Position numbers and translations under genes: made by a program | Shown: piece after piece, positions 52,480 through 61,460 of the stretch | Layout: every line of letters starts with the position of its first letter | Position numbering within the stretch: position 1 is the first letter of the stretch | The notes under the pieces: generated by a model | Told to the model about the DNA's origin: nothing | What the model saw: only the letters and a program-made list of their open reading frames with translations | The model's database searches: none | Assembly (NCBI GenBank): GCA_934130545.1 | Contig: CAKOYD010000001.1 | Location: forward strand, 205,064-269,063 | Length of the DNA: 64,000 nt | Direction of reading: 5' to 3' | Origin: an uncultured Bacilli bacterium | Lineage (GTDB): Bacteria > Bacillota_I > Bacilli_A > RF39 > UBA660

Positions 52480-53007
52480 TTAATTCATAAATTTAGATAG
52501 TATTTTTGATAAGATAAAGTCATATTTTACTTCTTCTTTATTATTACCTTCTAACATACAGAAGTTAGGAAACAACATACACCAAAAATTATCTCCTTCA
52601 GCACTACCGATGGATATTACTAAAGATTCATAATATCCTTCTTGAAATGTTTCGTTATATTGTTCTTTTTGAGGAAAGTAATTATAACCATAACTAATAG
52701 TAAATTTTTTATCATAGTTATTAGTTTTAAAGATAGTATGAATATCATTATCCATTTTATCTAGGTTATTAATAATCTTTTGTCTTATTTCATTTTGGGT
52801 ATCTTCTTCATTTATTAAGGGGTAAAAGTCTTTTTCTAAGTATGATTTTACTAATTCTTTCATACTTTGGTCTTCGACAGAATTACTATTAGGTATTACT
52901 CTTAATCTAATTAGGGAGTTATCAGTTTCGATATTACTAGCAAATACTTTGTTATATACCGTAAATAGTACTACAATAAATAATATTATGGCTATGATTT
53001 TTTTCAT
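52480..53007 (-). CDS. spoIIR: Stage II sporulation protein R
   Basis: A signal peptide is followed by IRLRVIPNSNSVEDQSMKELV, then YYESLVISIGSAEGDNFWCML and FPNFCMLEGN, matching SpoIIR (IRLRVIANSDSxxDQ and GDNWWCVLFPPLC). SpoIIR is made in the forespore and triggers SigE processing by SpoIIGA in the mother cell. The 175-aa length fits. It lies downstream of prfA-prmC as in B. subtilis, which is good evidence for a sporulation programme in this genome. Confidence 0.92.
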   Translation of the reverse strand: MKKIIAIILFIVVLFTVYNKVFASNIETDNSLIRLRVIPNSNSVEDQSMKELVKSYLEKDFYPLINEEDTQNEIRQKIINNLDKMDNDIHTIFKTNNYDKKFTISYGYNYFPQKEQYNETFQEGYYESLVISIGSAEGDNFWCMLFPNFCMLEGNNKEEVKYDFILSKILSKFMN

Positions 53008-53049
53008 TTATATCACCTAGTATATATTGGAACGAATTTTTAAATTTTA

Positions 53050-53088
53050 AACAAAAAATATAAGAAATTTAAATATCTCTTATATTTT
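53050..53088 (-). terminator. Terminator of the prfA-prmC operon
   Basis: AAAATATAAGA (53055-53065) pairs with TCTTATATTTT (53078-53088), followed by T-rich sequence on the minus strand. The hairpin includes the prmC stop codon. Confidence 0.8.
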
Positions 53089-53817
53089 AGGTTCAATAAA
53101 TACAAATCTATCTTTATTACTATAATCTTTTTCAATTTTTACATTTATGTTATCTAAGTATTTTAAAGCAAGATTTTTTATGGCTTCGCCTTGAGTGTAT
53201 CCTATTTCAAAAGCAATAAGATATTTATCTTTAAGATTGTTTTTTATATTTTTTAATATAACATCATAGTAATATAGGCCATTATCTTTAGCGTATAGAG
53301 CTATTTCTGGTTCATTATTTTTTACAATATCCATAATATCATCTTCCTTAGTTAAGTAAGGGGGATTACTAATTATGATATCGTATTTTTTTGTTATATT
53401 AGTTAACATATCACTATTTATAAAATTAATATCTGCTTCATTATTTAGGGCATTTTCTTGGGCTACTTTTAGGGCTTCTTTAGATATATCTGAGGCATCA
53501 ACAGTGGAGTCTATTTCTTTTTTTAAAGTGATAGCAATACAGCCACTACCAGTAGCAATGTCTAGAATATCCACATGATTTTTAAAATTATTTTTAATAT
53601 ACTTTATAGTTTTATCGACTAATAATTCTGTTTCAAATCTTGGAATTAAAACATTTTTATTAACGTTTATTATATTACCATAGAAATCAATATTACCTAC
53701 TATATATTGAACAGGTATACCACTTTCTAATTCTTTAATAGCGGCATCAATATCCTTATTTTTTAAGTATTTTTTTAAATACTCTATCTTTTCTTTCATA
53801 ATCTTCACTTGTTCCAT
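53080..53817 (-). CDS. prmC: Peptide chain release factor N5-glutamine methyltransferase
   Basis: This SAM-dependent enzyme methylates the GGQ glutamine of release factors. Visible are RFETELLVDKTI, the SAM loop ILDIATGSGCIAITL and the signature IISNPPYLTKED. The protein is about 245 aa, shorter at the N-terminus than the usual 280. The ATG at 53817 and one at 53799 are both possible because neither has a clear ribosome binding site. It overlaps the zinc-ribbon gene, with prfA just beyond: the standard prfA-prmC pairing. Confidence 0.92.
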   Translation of the reverse strand: MEQVKIMKEKIEYLKKYLKNKDIDAAIKELESGIPVQYIVGNIDFYGNIINVNKNVLIPRFETELLVDKTIKYIKNNFKNHVDILDIATGSGCIAITLKKEIDSTVDASDISKEALKVAQENALNNEADINFINSDMLTNITKKYDIIISNPPYLTKEDDIMDIVKNNEPEIALYAKDNGLYYYDVILKNIKNNLKDKYLIAFEIGYTQGEAIKNLALKYLDNINVKIEKDYSNKDRFVFIEPKI

Positions 53818-54049
53818 TACTAATTAAATCTCTGACGTACTGTTTAACTTCATCCCTATATTCTAAATTGTATAAAAAATTATCAATATTCTGTATTTCA
53901 TAATGTTTATTAACTCTTTTACAAACTGGGCACCATAAATCTTTAATATGCCCATTACATCTATGTTTAGTTTTCCTTCTGGGAATAGTAAAAATATTGC
54001 CACATTCTAAACAAACTAAATTACTTAAATCAAAACTCCCTTTTTTCAT
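53756..54049 (-). CDS. Small zinc-ribbon-like protein between prfA and prmC
   Basis: Cysteine pairs LVCLECGNIF and WCPVCKRVN, with HRCNGH in between, make a zinc-ribbon-like N-terminal half. The rest is charged and helical (YRDEVKQYVRDLI). The start lies one base after the prfA stop, and the 3' end overlaps prmC, so all three are coupled. It could be a translation- or RNA-associated protein; I do not recognise the family. Confidence 0.65.
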   Translation of the reverse strand: MKKGSFDLSNLVCLECGNIFTIPRRKTKHRCNGHIKDLWCPVCKRVNKHYEIQNIDNFLYNLEYRDEVKQYVRDLISNGTSEDYERKDRVFKKILKK

Positions 54050-54050
54050 A

Positions 54051-55109
54051 CTAAATATTTCCTTCTAATTTTCTTTTTTGGTCTTCTGTTATTAGAGCTT
54101 CAATTACAACGCCTAAGTCACCGGCCATTATTCTATCTAAATTCATAGAAGTAAAGCCAATACGGTGATCTGTTAATCTGTTTTGTGGATAATTATAAGT
54201 TCTTATTTTTTCACTACGATCACCAGTACCTATTTTACTTCTTCTTTCAGCACTAGCAGCTTCTTCTTGCTCTCTTAGTTTTAAATCATAAAGTCTTGTC
54301 TTAAGTATCTTAAAAGCAAGTTCTTTATTTTTAATTTGGCTTCTCTCAGTTTGAGAATATACGATAATTCCTGTTGGAATATGGGTAAGTCTAACTGCAC
54401 TATCTGTAGTATTTACCCCTTGGCCACCACATCCACTACTTCTTGTGATATCAACTCTAACTTCGCTTTCATCTAGTTCGAAATCGAATTCTTCCGCTTC
54501 TGGCATTACTAGTACAGTAGCTGTTGATGTGTGAACTCTTCCCTGTGATTCAGTAGCAGGAACTCTTTGTACTCTGTGAGCACCACTTTCATATTTTAGT
54601 TTTGAATAAGCAGCTTCACCTTTAACCATAAACTCTATTTGAGAATATCCACCTGCTGTTCCTTCAATAGCATTTAATACTTCTATCTTAAGGTTATTGT
54701 TATTAGCATAATGTGTATACATATCAAATAAATCACCAGCAAAGATATTAGCTTCATCACCACCAGCAGCACCTCTTATTTCAACGATTACGTTCTTTTC
54801 GTCATTAGGGTCATGAGGAAGTAATTTAATTTCTAGTTCGTGTTCAAGATTTTTCTTTGTTTCCTCTAGAGAATCTATTTCTTCTCTAGCATATTCCATC
54901 ATATCTTTATCTTTTAACATTTCTTTAGCAGCTTCAATATCTTGTTCATTATTCTTATACTTAGTATATAATTCTACTATGTCACCTAATCTAGTTTGTT
55001 CTTTAGATAATTCAGTCATTTTCTTGATGTTAGATATTATTTCTGGATTAGTTAATTCTTGTTCTATTTCTTCATAACGTTTCTTTATCGTTTCTAGTCT
55101 TTCTATCAT
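54051..55109 (-). CDS. prfA: Peptide chain release factor 1
   Basis: RF1 recognises UAA and UAG. Visible are the coiled-coil N-terminal domain, the anticodon-like region ([24 protein letters not shown]), which includes the PAT tripeptide typical of RF1, and the catalytic [19 protein letters not shown] with GGQ. The length of 352 aa is normal. It starts the prfA-zinc ribbon-prmC operon, divergent from the membrane protein gene at 55227. Confidence 0.97.
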   Translation of the reverse strand: MIERLETIKKRYEEIEQELTNPEIISNIKKMTELSKEQTRLGDIVELYTKYKNNEQDIEAAKEMLKDKDMMEYAREEIDSLEETKKNLEHELEIKLLPHDPNDEKNVIVEIRGAAGGDEANIFAGDLFDMYTHYANNNNLKIEVLNAIEGTAGGYSQIEFMVKGEAAYSKLKYESGAHRVQRVPATESQGRVHTSTATVLVMPEAEEFDFELDESEVRVDITRSSGCGGQGVNTTDSAVRLTHIPTGIIVYSQTERSQIKNKELAFKILKTRLYDLKLREQEEAASAERRSKIGTGDRSEKIRTYNYPQNRLTDHRIGFTSMNLDRIMAGDLGVVIEALITEDQKRKLEGNI

Positions 55110-55176
55110 AGTATCTTCCTTTCGTTTTTCTTCTTATATATTGTATCATAAATTATGATTATTTAGAAGAAAAATG

Positions 55177-55205
55177 TTGACTAGATAATAATTTAATTAT
55201 AAAAT
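55177..55205 (+). promoter_or_regulatory. Promoter of the 55227-56201 gene
   Basis: TTGACT (55177-55182) and TAAAAT (55200-55205) are 17 bases apart on the plus strand, with GAGGTGG just before the start codon. Confidence 0.65.
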
Positions 55206-55226
55206 GATATCGTAGAGGTGGAATGT

Positions 55227-56201
55227 ATGGAAGATATCAAGTTAGATGAGAAAAGTATTAATGCCTATGCTGATTCTGTATGGAACGAATCTCTTACTGG
55301 TGAAACTAAATTAATTGATGCGAGTTTACGCACTAAACCTGGTAAGTATGATGAGGAGGATTTATTTACAAGTTTATTAGCAAATAGACAAAAGATGGAT
55401 AATAATTCTAATTTTGCGGAAACAATTAAGCAAAGATTTGCTGATGATGATAATTATAGTTATGAGCATGTAACTGATGATGCATATATTCCAAGTTATT
55501 CTAATGATGATATACAAGATGTTGAGAATGATAAGGTATTAATTCAAAGAAAAAAGAAACGTGAAGGATATAAGAAATTTATGTCAAGAATGGCTGTTGC
55601 TATTGTTATTTGTGGTGCATTGTGCTATGGTTTTAATTATCTTACAGGTTTGGGTAATAAGACCGATATTATTACAGTTGATGGTCGTAATATAGACGCC
55701 GGTTCATGTGCAGAAAAAAGGTTAGAGTCTCTTGAAAAGAAATATGATAACATTATTAGTAGTAAATGGTTATATATACGTGAAGCGTCTGTTAAAAGAA
55801 GTACTTACAAGTATAACTATAGCAATATTAAGTCAGTATTAAAAACTGCAAAAAATAATGGTGAAATTGAATTTAGAATTGCTGTATTACAGATTGTTAA
55901 ACATATCAATATTAATGATGCATATAGTGTTTTATCAAGATGTCTTAATGATATAGGCTGTAATTTTATTGAAATTGAGCCTGGAAAAGATGTTATTGGT
56001 GGTGGATATGCTGATATTAATGAATATTTAGAAAAAGAAGAAAAAAGTATTTATTATGACGTGCTTTCAGATACTATTAATAAAATAAAGAATGGTAGTA
56101 TTGTTGTTGATGATAATGGTAATTTTTATGAAGTTAGCTTTAACGAGCAACAAACAATGGCAACAACTAATGAATCAAATATTCAGGGAAGGAGTAAGTA
56201 A
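55227..56201 (+). CDS. Membrane protein with acidic cytoplasmic tail and exported domain
   Basis: About 115 acidic cytoplasmic residues end in a basic patch (RKKKREGYKKF). One membrane helix (AVAIVICGALCYGFNYL) and an exported domain of about 180 residues with three cysteines follow. I chose the ATG at 55227, five bases after GAGGTGG. I do not recognise the domain. It is translationally coupled to the DUF1292 gene (TAATG overlap). Confidence 0.6.
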   Translation: MEDIKLDEKSINAYADSVWNESLTGETKLIDASLRTKPGKYDEEDLFTSLLANRQKMDNNSNFAETIKQRFADDDNYSYEHVTDDAYIPSYSNDDIQDVENDKVLIQRKKKREGYKKFMSRMAVAIVICGALCYGFNYLTGLGNKTDIITVDGRNIDAGSCAEKRLESLEKKYDNIISSKWLYIREASVKRSTYKYNYSNIKSVLKTAKNNGEIEFRIAVLQIVKHININDAYSVLSRCLNDIGCNFIEIEPGKDVIGGGYADINEYLEKEEKSIYYDVLSDTINKIKNGSIVVDDNGNFYEVSFNEQQTMATTNESNIQGRSK

Positions 56202-56434
56202 TGGATAAAGAAATAGAGGTAGTTACTTTAGAAGATAATTTTGATTATGTTATACTAATGGAAGTAAGCATAGATGGTAATAAATATATGGTATTATCTA
56301 AGGAAGATAATCCTAATATTGTAGTAGTAAGAAAAATAATTAATGAAGATGGTAATGAATATTTAGTAAAAGTTAATAAAGAGACTGAGAAAAAAGTTAA
56401 AGAAAAATTTGTACAGGATTTTGTATCTTTATAA
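56201..56434 (+). CDS. DUF1292 family protein
   Basis: The 77-aa acidic protein has the DUF1292 pattern: VVTLEDN, then YVILMEVSIDGNKYMVLSKED, VVVRKI and the final helix KVKEKFVQDFVSL. This family (B. subtilis YrzB) often lies near RNase-H-like YrrK/ruvX genes but does not do so here. Function unknown. It starts inside the stop of the upstream membrane protein gene. Confidence 0.8.
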   Translation: MDKEIEVVTLEDNFDYVILMEVSIDGNKYMVLSKEDNPNIVVVRKIINEDGNEYLVKVNKETEKKVKEKFVQDFVSL

Positions 56435-56527
56435 TAAAATATAATCTATATATTTATTTAATGAATATATGGATTTTTTATTGTCTTTATATTTCAGATA
56501 TGCTATTATCTAATTGAGGTGGGTCGT

Positions 56528-57733
56528 ATGGATAGAATAATTCTACATGTTGATGTTAATAATGCTTTTTTATCTTGGTCTGCTGTTGATATGTTAAAGA
56601 ATGGATGTAAAGAAGATATTAGATATAAATATGCTATTATTGGAGGAGATGAATCACAGCGCCGTGGCATAGTTCTTGCTAAGAGTTTTCCTTGTAAGAA
56701 AAAAGGTGTTATTACTGGTGAATCTATTTATAGTGCTAGAAGAAAATGCCCTTATTTAGAAGTATATAAACCTAGTTATGAAATGTATCGAAAGTATTCT
56801 AATCTTATGTATAATTATCTTTGTACATATTCAAATATAATAGAAAGGTACTCAATTGATGAGTGTTTTTTAGATTATACTAATAGTCAAAAATTATTTG
56901 GAGATCCAGTAAAGATTGCTTATAAAATTAAGAATGATATTAAGCGAATGTTTGGATTTACTGTTAATGTTGGTGTTGGAAATAATAAACTGTTAGCGAA
57001 GATGGCTTCAGATTTTTCAAAGCCAGATAAAGTTCATACCTTATTTTCATACGAAGTTGAAAAGAAAATGTGGCCTTTGGATGTTGCAGATTTGTTTATG
57101 ATAGGTAAGAGTAGTGCTAAAAGATTAAAAGAGTTAAATATTAATACTATTTATGATTTAGCACACTCTGATATAAATTATTTAACGAAATACTTTAAGA
57201 GTATGGGTAAAATGATGTGGGAATATGCTAATGGTATTGATGAATCAACAGTCGAATATAAAAAAAGAGATGCTAAGAGCATATCTAGTTCAACAGTATT
57301 ACCATATAATTATACTAATAAAGATGATATCTATAAAGTGTTTAAAATGTTATCTATGGATGTTGGAAAAAAGTTAAGAGACAAGAAGTTATATACATAT
57401 AAAGTTGGAATATGGGTTAAATATGCTGATTTTGTTAAAGTTAGTAAACAAAATAAACTTAAAAATTGTATCAATACTGATGAGGATATTTATAAAAGTG
57501 CTACAATATTGTTTGACTTAATTTGGAATAATGAAAAAGTTAGGGCTTTATGTGTGGATATTTCTGATTTTACTGCTCATAGTGAAGTGCAATTAGATAT
57601 TTTCAATGCTAATAATCAGTCGATTTTGAAAAACGATGATAAGAAATTACAGGGTGTTATGGATAGTATTAGAAGTAAATATGGTAATAATGCTATCAGA
57701 TACGCAGATAGTATAAAAAGCAATCGTAAGTGA
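56528..57733 (+). CDS. dinB: Y-family DNA polymerase (DNA polymerase IV-like)
   Basis: Catalytic acidic residues are present in IILHVDVNNAFLSW and YSIDECFLDYT, and the little-finger region has the NVGVGNNKLLAKMASDFSKP motif. This is an error-prone translesion polymerase. I chose the ATG at 56528, after GAGGTGGG. The fingers/palm part is closer to UvrX/UmuC-like proteins than to E. coli DinB, so the subtype is open. No clear LexA box was seen upstream. Confidence 0.9.
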   Translation: MDRIILHVDVNNAFLSWSAVDMLKNGCKEDIRYKYAIIGGDESQRRGIVLAKSFPCKKKGVITGESIYSARRKCPYLEVYKPSYEMYRKYSNLMYNYLCTYSNIIERYSIDECFLDYTNSQKLFGDPVKIAYKIKNDIKRMFGFTVNVGVGNNKLLAKMASDFSKPDKVHTLFSYEVEKKMWPLDVADLFMIGKSSAKRLKELNINTIYDLAHSDINYLTKYFKSMGKMMWEYANGIDESTVEYKKRDAKSISSSTVLPYNYTNKDDIYKVFKMLSMDVGKKLRDKKLYTYKVGIWVKYADFVKVSKQNKLKNCINTDEDIYKSATILFDLIWNNEKVRALCVDISDFTAHSEVQLDIFNANNQSILKNDDKKLQGVMDSIRSKYGNNAIRYADSIKSNRK

Positions 57734-57745
57734 TTGCTCTTTTTA
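57719..57745 (+). terminator. Terminator of the polymerase gene
   Basis: AGCAATC (57719-57725) and GATTGCT (57732-57738) pair, followed by CTTTTT. The stem spans the TGA stop codon, which confirms that TGA is a stop in this genome. Confidence 0.8.
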
Positions 57746-58240
57746 AATGAAGATACTATCAGCGGTTGTAAACTTTTCTAGTTCCATATTAATTATTTGA
57801 GCTATTTGATCCATATTTTTATCATAATCTGTTGAGATACGACGTGATTTAACATCAAATGGATTAAATATTATACAAAATTCATTATTAATTTTTTCGA
57901 ATTTATTACTATGTCCCCTATTATAATTTATTATTAATACAAAATTTAGGGTTGCAACACTTTTTAATTTATTATCTTTAACAGCTTGATAAAATTGTTC
58001 ATTGTTTTCACATTTCATACTACTATAATTTTTATATACTATTTCATATATTAACTTTGAACATTCTTTTTTATATTTATATAATCCGCCATTACTTTGA
58101 GCTCTTAATTCTTCATCGTTAAATACTTTTTCCATACGATCATAAAGTTTTTGAAATTTATCTGCTAAGAATAGTAAACTTTCAGCGTCTATTACTTTGT
58201 TTGAATAATCTTTTTCTTCTCTAACTTGTGCTTTACTCAT
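57743..58240 (-). CDS. Hypothetical protein, 165 aa
   Basis: This soluble, charged protein has a helical first half (ESLLFLADKFQKLYDRMEKVF) and a mixed second half (ATLNFVLIINYNRGHSNKF). AGGAGAAT precedes the ATG. I do not recognise it. It is convergent with the polymerase gene. Confidence 0.55.
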   Translation of the reverse strand: MSKAQVREEKDYSNKVIDAESLLFLADKFQKLYDRMEKVFNDEELRAQSNGGLYKYKKECSKLIYEIVYKNYSSMKCENNEQFYQAVKDNKLKSVATLNFVLIINYNRGHSNKFEKINNEFCIIFNPFDVKSRRISTDYDKNMDQIAQIINMELEKFTTADSIFI

Positions 58241-58324
58241 ATTGTAATTCTCCTAAAAATAACTCTTTTTATGTATTTTAATCTTAACATATTGTTAATT
58301 AAAATACAATAAAACTTTAATACA

Positions 58325-59389
58325 TTATAAATATTTTTCTATTTCTTTATTTACTTTCTTTATTTTTTCGTTAATACTATCAATATCTAATTTACTGGAA
58401 ATGATATTATTGTTTAACTTATACTTTTCTTTTATTTTAATAATAGTGTTATAGTTATTTTCTATTAGGTTATTATTAATTATTCCTTTATCAATCATCT
58501 TATATAGTTTATTATATAGTTTTTTAATATCATTAGGTTTATACTTAATCATTAATACATTAGCACCGGCATTAATACTTTTATTTATTATATTTTTTAA
58601 ACCATATACATATTGCATAATATTCATTCTTAAGTCATCAGTTATAATTAATCCTTGATAGTTATATTTATCTATTAAATATTTATTTATTATTCTTTTA
58701 TTTATAGATGCTGGTTCTTGACCATAACCTTTAACTTTTAAGTGACCTATCATAATTGCATCGCATTCTTCTTTAATGGCTTCTTTATAAATAGTTAAGT
58801 CTTCTTCCATTTGGCTAACATTATTAATTTTAGGTATTAGGTAATGGCTGTCTTGACTAGCTAAGCCATGTCCAGGAAAATGTTTTACAACAGGAATTAC
58901 TCCTTTACTTTGATAGGTTTTAATACTTGGAATGGCATATTTAATTACTTCTTCTTTATTTTTACCATAACTTCTATTACCTATTATCTTACTATTATCA
59001 TAATTAATATCTAGAACAGGTGCTATATTCATGTTAATTCCAGCATTATTTAATATCTCGGCAGTGATGTTATTACATTCATTAACTATTTCTATATTGT
59101 TAGTCCTAGTTTGTTTTTCTGCACTATAGATTCTTTCTATTTCGTTTGGGAGACGATTTACTCGGCCATTTTCTTGGTCAACAGCAATAAATAGAGGAAT
59201 ATTATTAGTGTTAATTTCTTTTAGTTTATTAATTAAATCTTTCATAGAAATAATATCATGATAATTCTTTTTGTAGAGTACTACTCCACCTATTTTATAG
59301 TCTTTAATTAAACTAATTATTTCATCATTAATAGTATCAACATCTAGTCCTAGCATAATCATTTGGCCAAACTTTTCTTTAATATTCAT
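58325..59389 (-). CDS. nagZ: Glycoside hydrolase family 3 beta-N-acetylhexosaminidase (NagZ-like)
   Basis: Visible are VDQENGRVNRLPN, the signature KHFPGHGLASQDSHYLIP (including the NagZ-type His/Asp loop) and the nucleophile region GLIITDDLRMNIM. NagZ enzymes remove GlcNAc from wall fragments during recycling. There is no signal peptide, so it is cytoplasmic. The 354-aa length is normal. I chose the ATG at 59389, after GGAGG. Confidence 0.9.
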   Translation of the reverse strand: MNIKEKFGQMIMLGLDVDTINDEIISLIKDYKIGGVVLYKKNYHDIISMKDLINKLKEINTNNIPLFIAVDQENGRVNRLPNEIERIYSAEKQTRTNNIEIVNECNNITAEILNNAGINMNIAPVLDINYDNSKIIGNRSYGKNKEEVIKYAIPSIKTYQSKGVIPVVKHFPGHGLASQDSHYLIPKINNVSQMEEDLTIYKEAIKEECDAIMIGHLKVKGYGQEPASINKRIINKYLIDKYNYQGLIITDDLRMNIMQYVYGLKNIINKSINAGANVLMIKYKPNDIKKLYNKLYKMIDKGIINNNLIENNYNTIIKIKEKYKLNNNIISSKLDIDSINEKIKKVNKEIEKYL

Positions 59390-59401
59390 ATGAACCTCCA
59401 A

Positions 59402-59507
59402 TTATATTTTGTACGGCTTTTATTAATTAATTATATCAAAAAAAGAAGAAATTTACTATCTTCTTTTCTATGTGATGATGTAAAATATTTTGTGGTAGAT
59501 ATAAAAA
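59402..59507. other. AT-rich intergenic start of accessory region
   Basis: This is the nagZ upstream region; I see no further gene. Read on the minus strand it holds the nagZ leader. The following 430 bases hold a possible mobile-element remnant, a broken frame and a palindrome, listed separately. Confidence 0.4.
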
Positions 59508-59656
59508 AGAAATCATCCCGTGTTATAATAAATTTGAAAACAAAAAACAAAAGGATGATTTCTATGAATAATATATCAAATTTAAACGAATTAATCACTA
59601 AAAACTTTAATAAATTTTTAACAAATTATTTTAATAATATATATTTGTTAATATAA
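59508..59656 (+). mobile_element. Possible insertion-sequence remnant: inverted repeat plus truncated 30-codon ORF
   Basis: An 11-base perfect inverted repeat (AGAAATCATCC at 59508-59518, GGATGATTTCT at 59553-59563) flanks a TATAAT. An ATG at 59564 follows an AAGGATG site and opens a 30-codon frame (MNNISNLNELITKNFN...). This looks like the left end and first codons of a transposase gene that then breaks off, but I cannot name the family and the frame could be chance. Confidence 0.3.
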
Positions 59657-59833
59657 TAATACGTTACATTCATTTTTTAATACAATACATGTAAGATTTA
59701 ATATTACTAATTCAAATAATATATAAAAATATGGTTTATTATTATTGTACTTTTCTTTCAACAATAGAAATATTGTAATTCAAGAACCAATTAATGCAAT
59801 CTGACTAACTAATCCATCCATTTTTTGATTCAT
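59648..59833 (-). pseudogene. Small membrane-peptide frame interrupted by one TGA
   Basis: The frame from the ATG at 59833 reads MNQKMDGLVSQIALIGS, meets TGA at 59780-59782, then continues ITIFLLLKEKY... to a TAA at 59648. The second half is hydrophobic. A GAAGAGGG site precedes the ATG. It may be a decayed small gene; with such AT-rich DNA a chance frame cannot be excluded. Confidence 0.3.
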
Positions 59834-59871
59834 AAACAAACCCTCTTCGTAATTAATTATTATGCCATTAA

Positions 59872-59890
59872 ATCCTACGATTCGTAGGAT
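59872..59890. promoter_or_regulatory. Perfect 9-1-9 palindrome upstream of the membrane/HTH cassette
   Basis: ATCCTACGA-T-TCGTAGGAT lies 50 bases upstream of the 59941 start codon, followed by a T-rich stretch. It may be an operator, possibly bound by the HTH protein of the cassette, or a terminator for upstream transcription. Confidence 0.5.
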
Positions 59891-59940
59891 GACTTCTTTT
59901 TATAATTATAATAAAATGATTTTAGAAAGAAGGAATTTTT

Positions 59941-60597
59941 ATGAGAAAAAAATTTATAGATTATTACTCTTTAACTATGTTGATATTGTTTGTACTTTAT
60001 AATTTATTTTTAGTAAGTTTAAAGATTTATGAATTGTTATATCAAATATTTATGTATATTCTAATAATAGTTAACGCAATTATTTTAATTCTTTTTAGGA
60101 AGAGAATAAAATATAAAACTTTAATAATTATTGTTTATTTGTTGATATGGTCATTTTCTAAAAATATACTACAATGTTTTTTTGCTTTTTCTAATATTAT
60201 ATTATTATGTATAACAGGATTTATGGAAAAACATTCTATAAGAATCATTTCGGTTTTGATAGTAGTATTTGGTTGTATGCATTTCTTGCCATTATTTTTT
60301 AGTTTTTTACTAACATTTGGTACAGATTTAGATGAAGAGCAAGGTATGAATGATATATATGAAGATACGCACTATTATTGTGAAAATAATTACGAAGTGT
60401 ATTCATATTCTGCCGGAGCTATAGATAAATTTCATTATAGTATTGGTAAGCATTATGAGATTTTAAAAATTAATGGTATAATAAATATATCTTATAACGA
60501 ACGAAATGAAGTATCACAAGATAAATATGAAAAATATTTAGAAACACATAATTGTAGATTAGTAGGTGATAAAAGTGAATTTAAAAAAAATTTCTAA
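59941..60597 (+). CDS. Polytopic membrane protein with C-terminal exported domain
   Basis: Four or five hydrophobic helices fill residues about 10-125. A domain of about 90 residues follows with YYCENNYEVYSYSAGAIDKF and HYEILKINGIINISYN. From memory, similar C-terminal domains occur in unassigned membrane proteins of gut Firmicutes. An AGAAGGAA site precedes the ATG. It overlaps the start of the HTH-VanZ gene, so the cassette is co-translated. Function unknown. Confidence 0.6.
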   Translation: MRKKFIDYYSLTMLILFVLYNLFLVSLKIYELLYQIFMYILIIVNAIILILFRKRIKYKTLIIIVYLLIWSFSKNILQCFFAFSNIILLCITGFMEKHSIRIISVLIVVFGCMHFLPLFFSFLLTFGTDLDEEQGMNDIYEDTHYYCENNYEVYSYSAGAIDKFHYSIGKHYEILKINGIINISYNERNEVSQDKYEKYLETHNCRLVGDKSEFKKNF

Positions 60598-61459
60598 TTT
60601 TATAAAAACGAAAAGAAAAGAATTAGGAATTACTCAAGATGAATTAGCAGAAAAATTATTTGTTACGGAAAAAGCAATTTCAAGATGGGAAACAGGTAGA
60701 GGTACTCCTGATATTTCTTTACTTCTCCCATTATCAAAAGAGTTAAATGTTGAAGTATCAGAATTATTGAATGGCGAAGAAAATAAGCAAGTAAAAGATA
60801 ATATTGAACAATTACTTGAATATAATGACATTATTACAAATAATAGATTTAATATTCAATTTAAACTTGTAGCACTTTTTTATATATTGTCAATTTTATC
60901 ATTTTTATTTTATTTGAGATTCGAGTATGATCCGAGTATTGAATTAAATTATTTTATTAGACTACTTATTGTGGGAATTTCTTCTGTTTTTGTCCTTATT
61001 GGTAATAAAATATATAGTAATAATTATGTTGAAAAAATTGAAGATAAAAAGAAGGCAAAAAAACTTTCTCAAATAATAATATTTGTATACTATATAATAT
61101 TGATGTTTAATATGGTTATTTTTGCTAGATACAATAGTATTAATAATTATAATTTAATTCCTTTTAAATCTAAAATTGATGTATTTAAGAATGGAACAGC
61201 ATACTCAATTATTATAAATGTATTTGGTAACTTGTTAGTGTTTATGCCTTTAGAATATTTCTTAATTGAACTTTTTAAAGTTAATAAATTTTCGGTTAAT
61301 TTTATATTATCATTTAGTATAATCTTATTAATAGAATTATTTCAATACGTATTTAAAGTTGGTGTATTAGATATTGATGATTTAATAATATGTACTTTAG
61401 GAATGATGTTGTTTTATATATGCTATAATTTGTTAATTAAAAGAAATAAGGATGTGTAG
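60575..61459 (+). CDS. XRE-type regulator fused to a VanZ-like membrane domain
   Basis: Residues about 5-60 form an XRE helix-turn-helix (GITQDELAEKLFVTEKAISRWET). Five or six membrane helices follow, with the VanZ pattern YNLIPF, then NVFGNLLVFMPLEYFLIELF and ELFQYVFKVGVLDIDDLIICTLGM. VanZ domains are linked to glycopeptide tolerance, but most are of unknown role. A GTG at 60566 is the alternative start; I prefer the GTG at 60575, after AGGTG. It likely regulates its own cassette. Confidence 0.8.
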   Translation: MNLKKISNFIKTKRKELGITQDELAEKLFVTEKAISRWETGRGTPDISLLLPLSKELNVEVSELLNGEENKQVKDNIEQLLEYNDIITNNRFNIQFKLVALFYILSILSFLFYLRFEYDPSIELNYFIRLLIVGISSVFVLIGNKIYSNNYVEKIEDKKKAKKLSQIIIFVYYIILMFNMVIFARYNSINNYNLIPFKSKIDVFKNGTAYSIIINVFGNLLVFMPLEYFLIELFKVNKFSVNFILSFSIILLIELFQYVFKVGVLDIDDLIICTLGMMLFYICYNLLIKRNKDV

Positions 61460-61460
61460 A

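Noticed and set aside
59648..59833. In-frame TGA read as tryptophan (mollicute genetic code)
   Set aside because: TGA ends several clear genes, such as the XRE regulator at 2841 and the polymerase at 57731-57733, where it lies inside a terminator stem, and Trp is TGG throughout.
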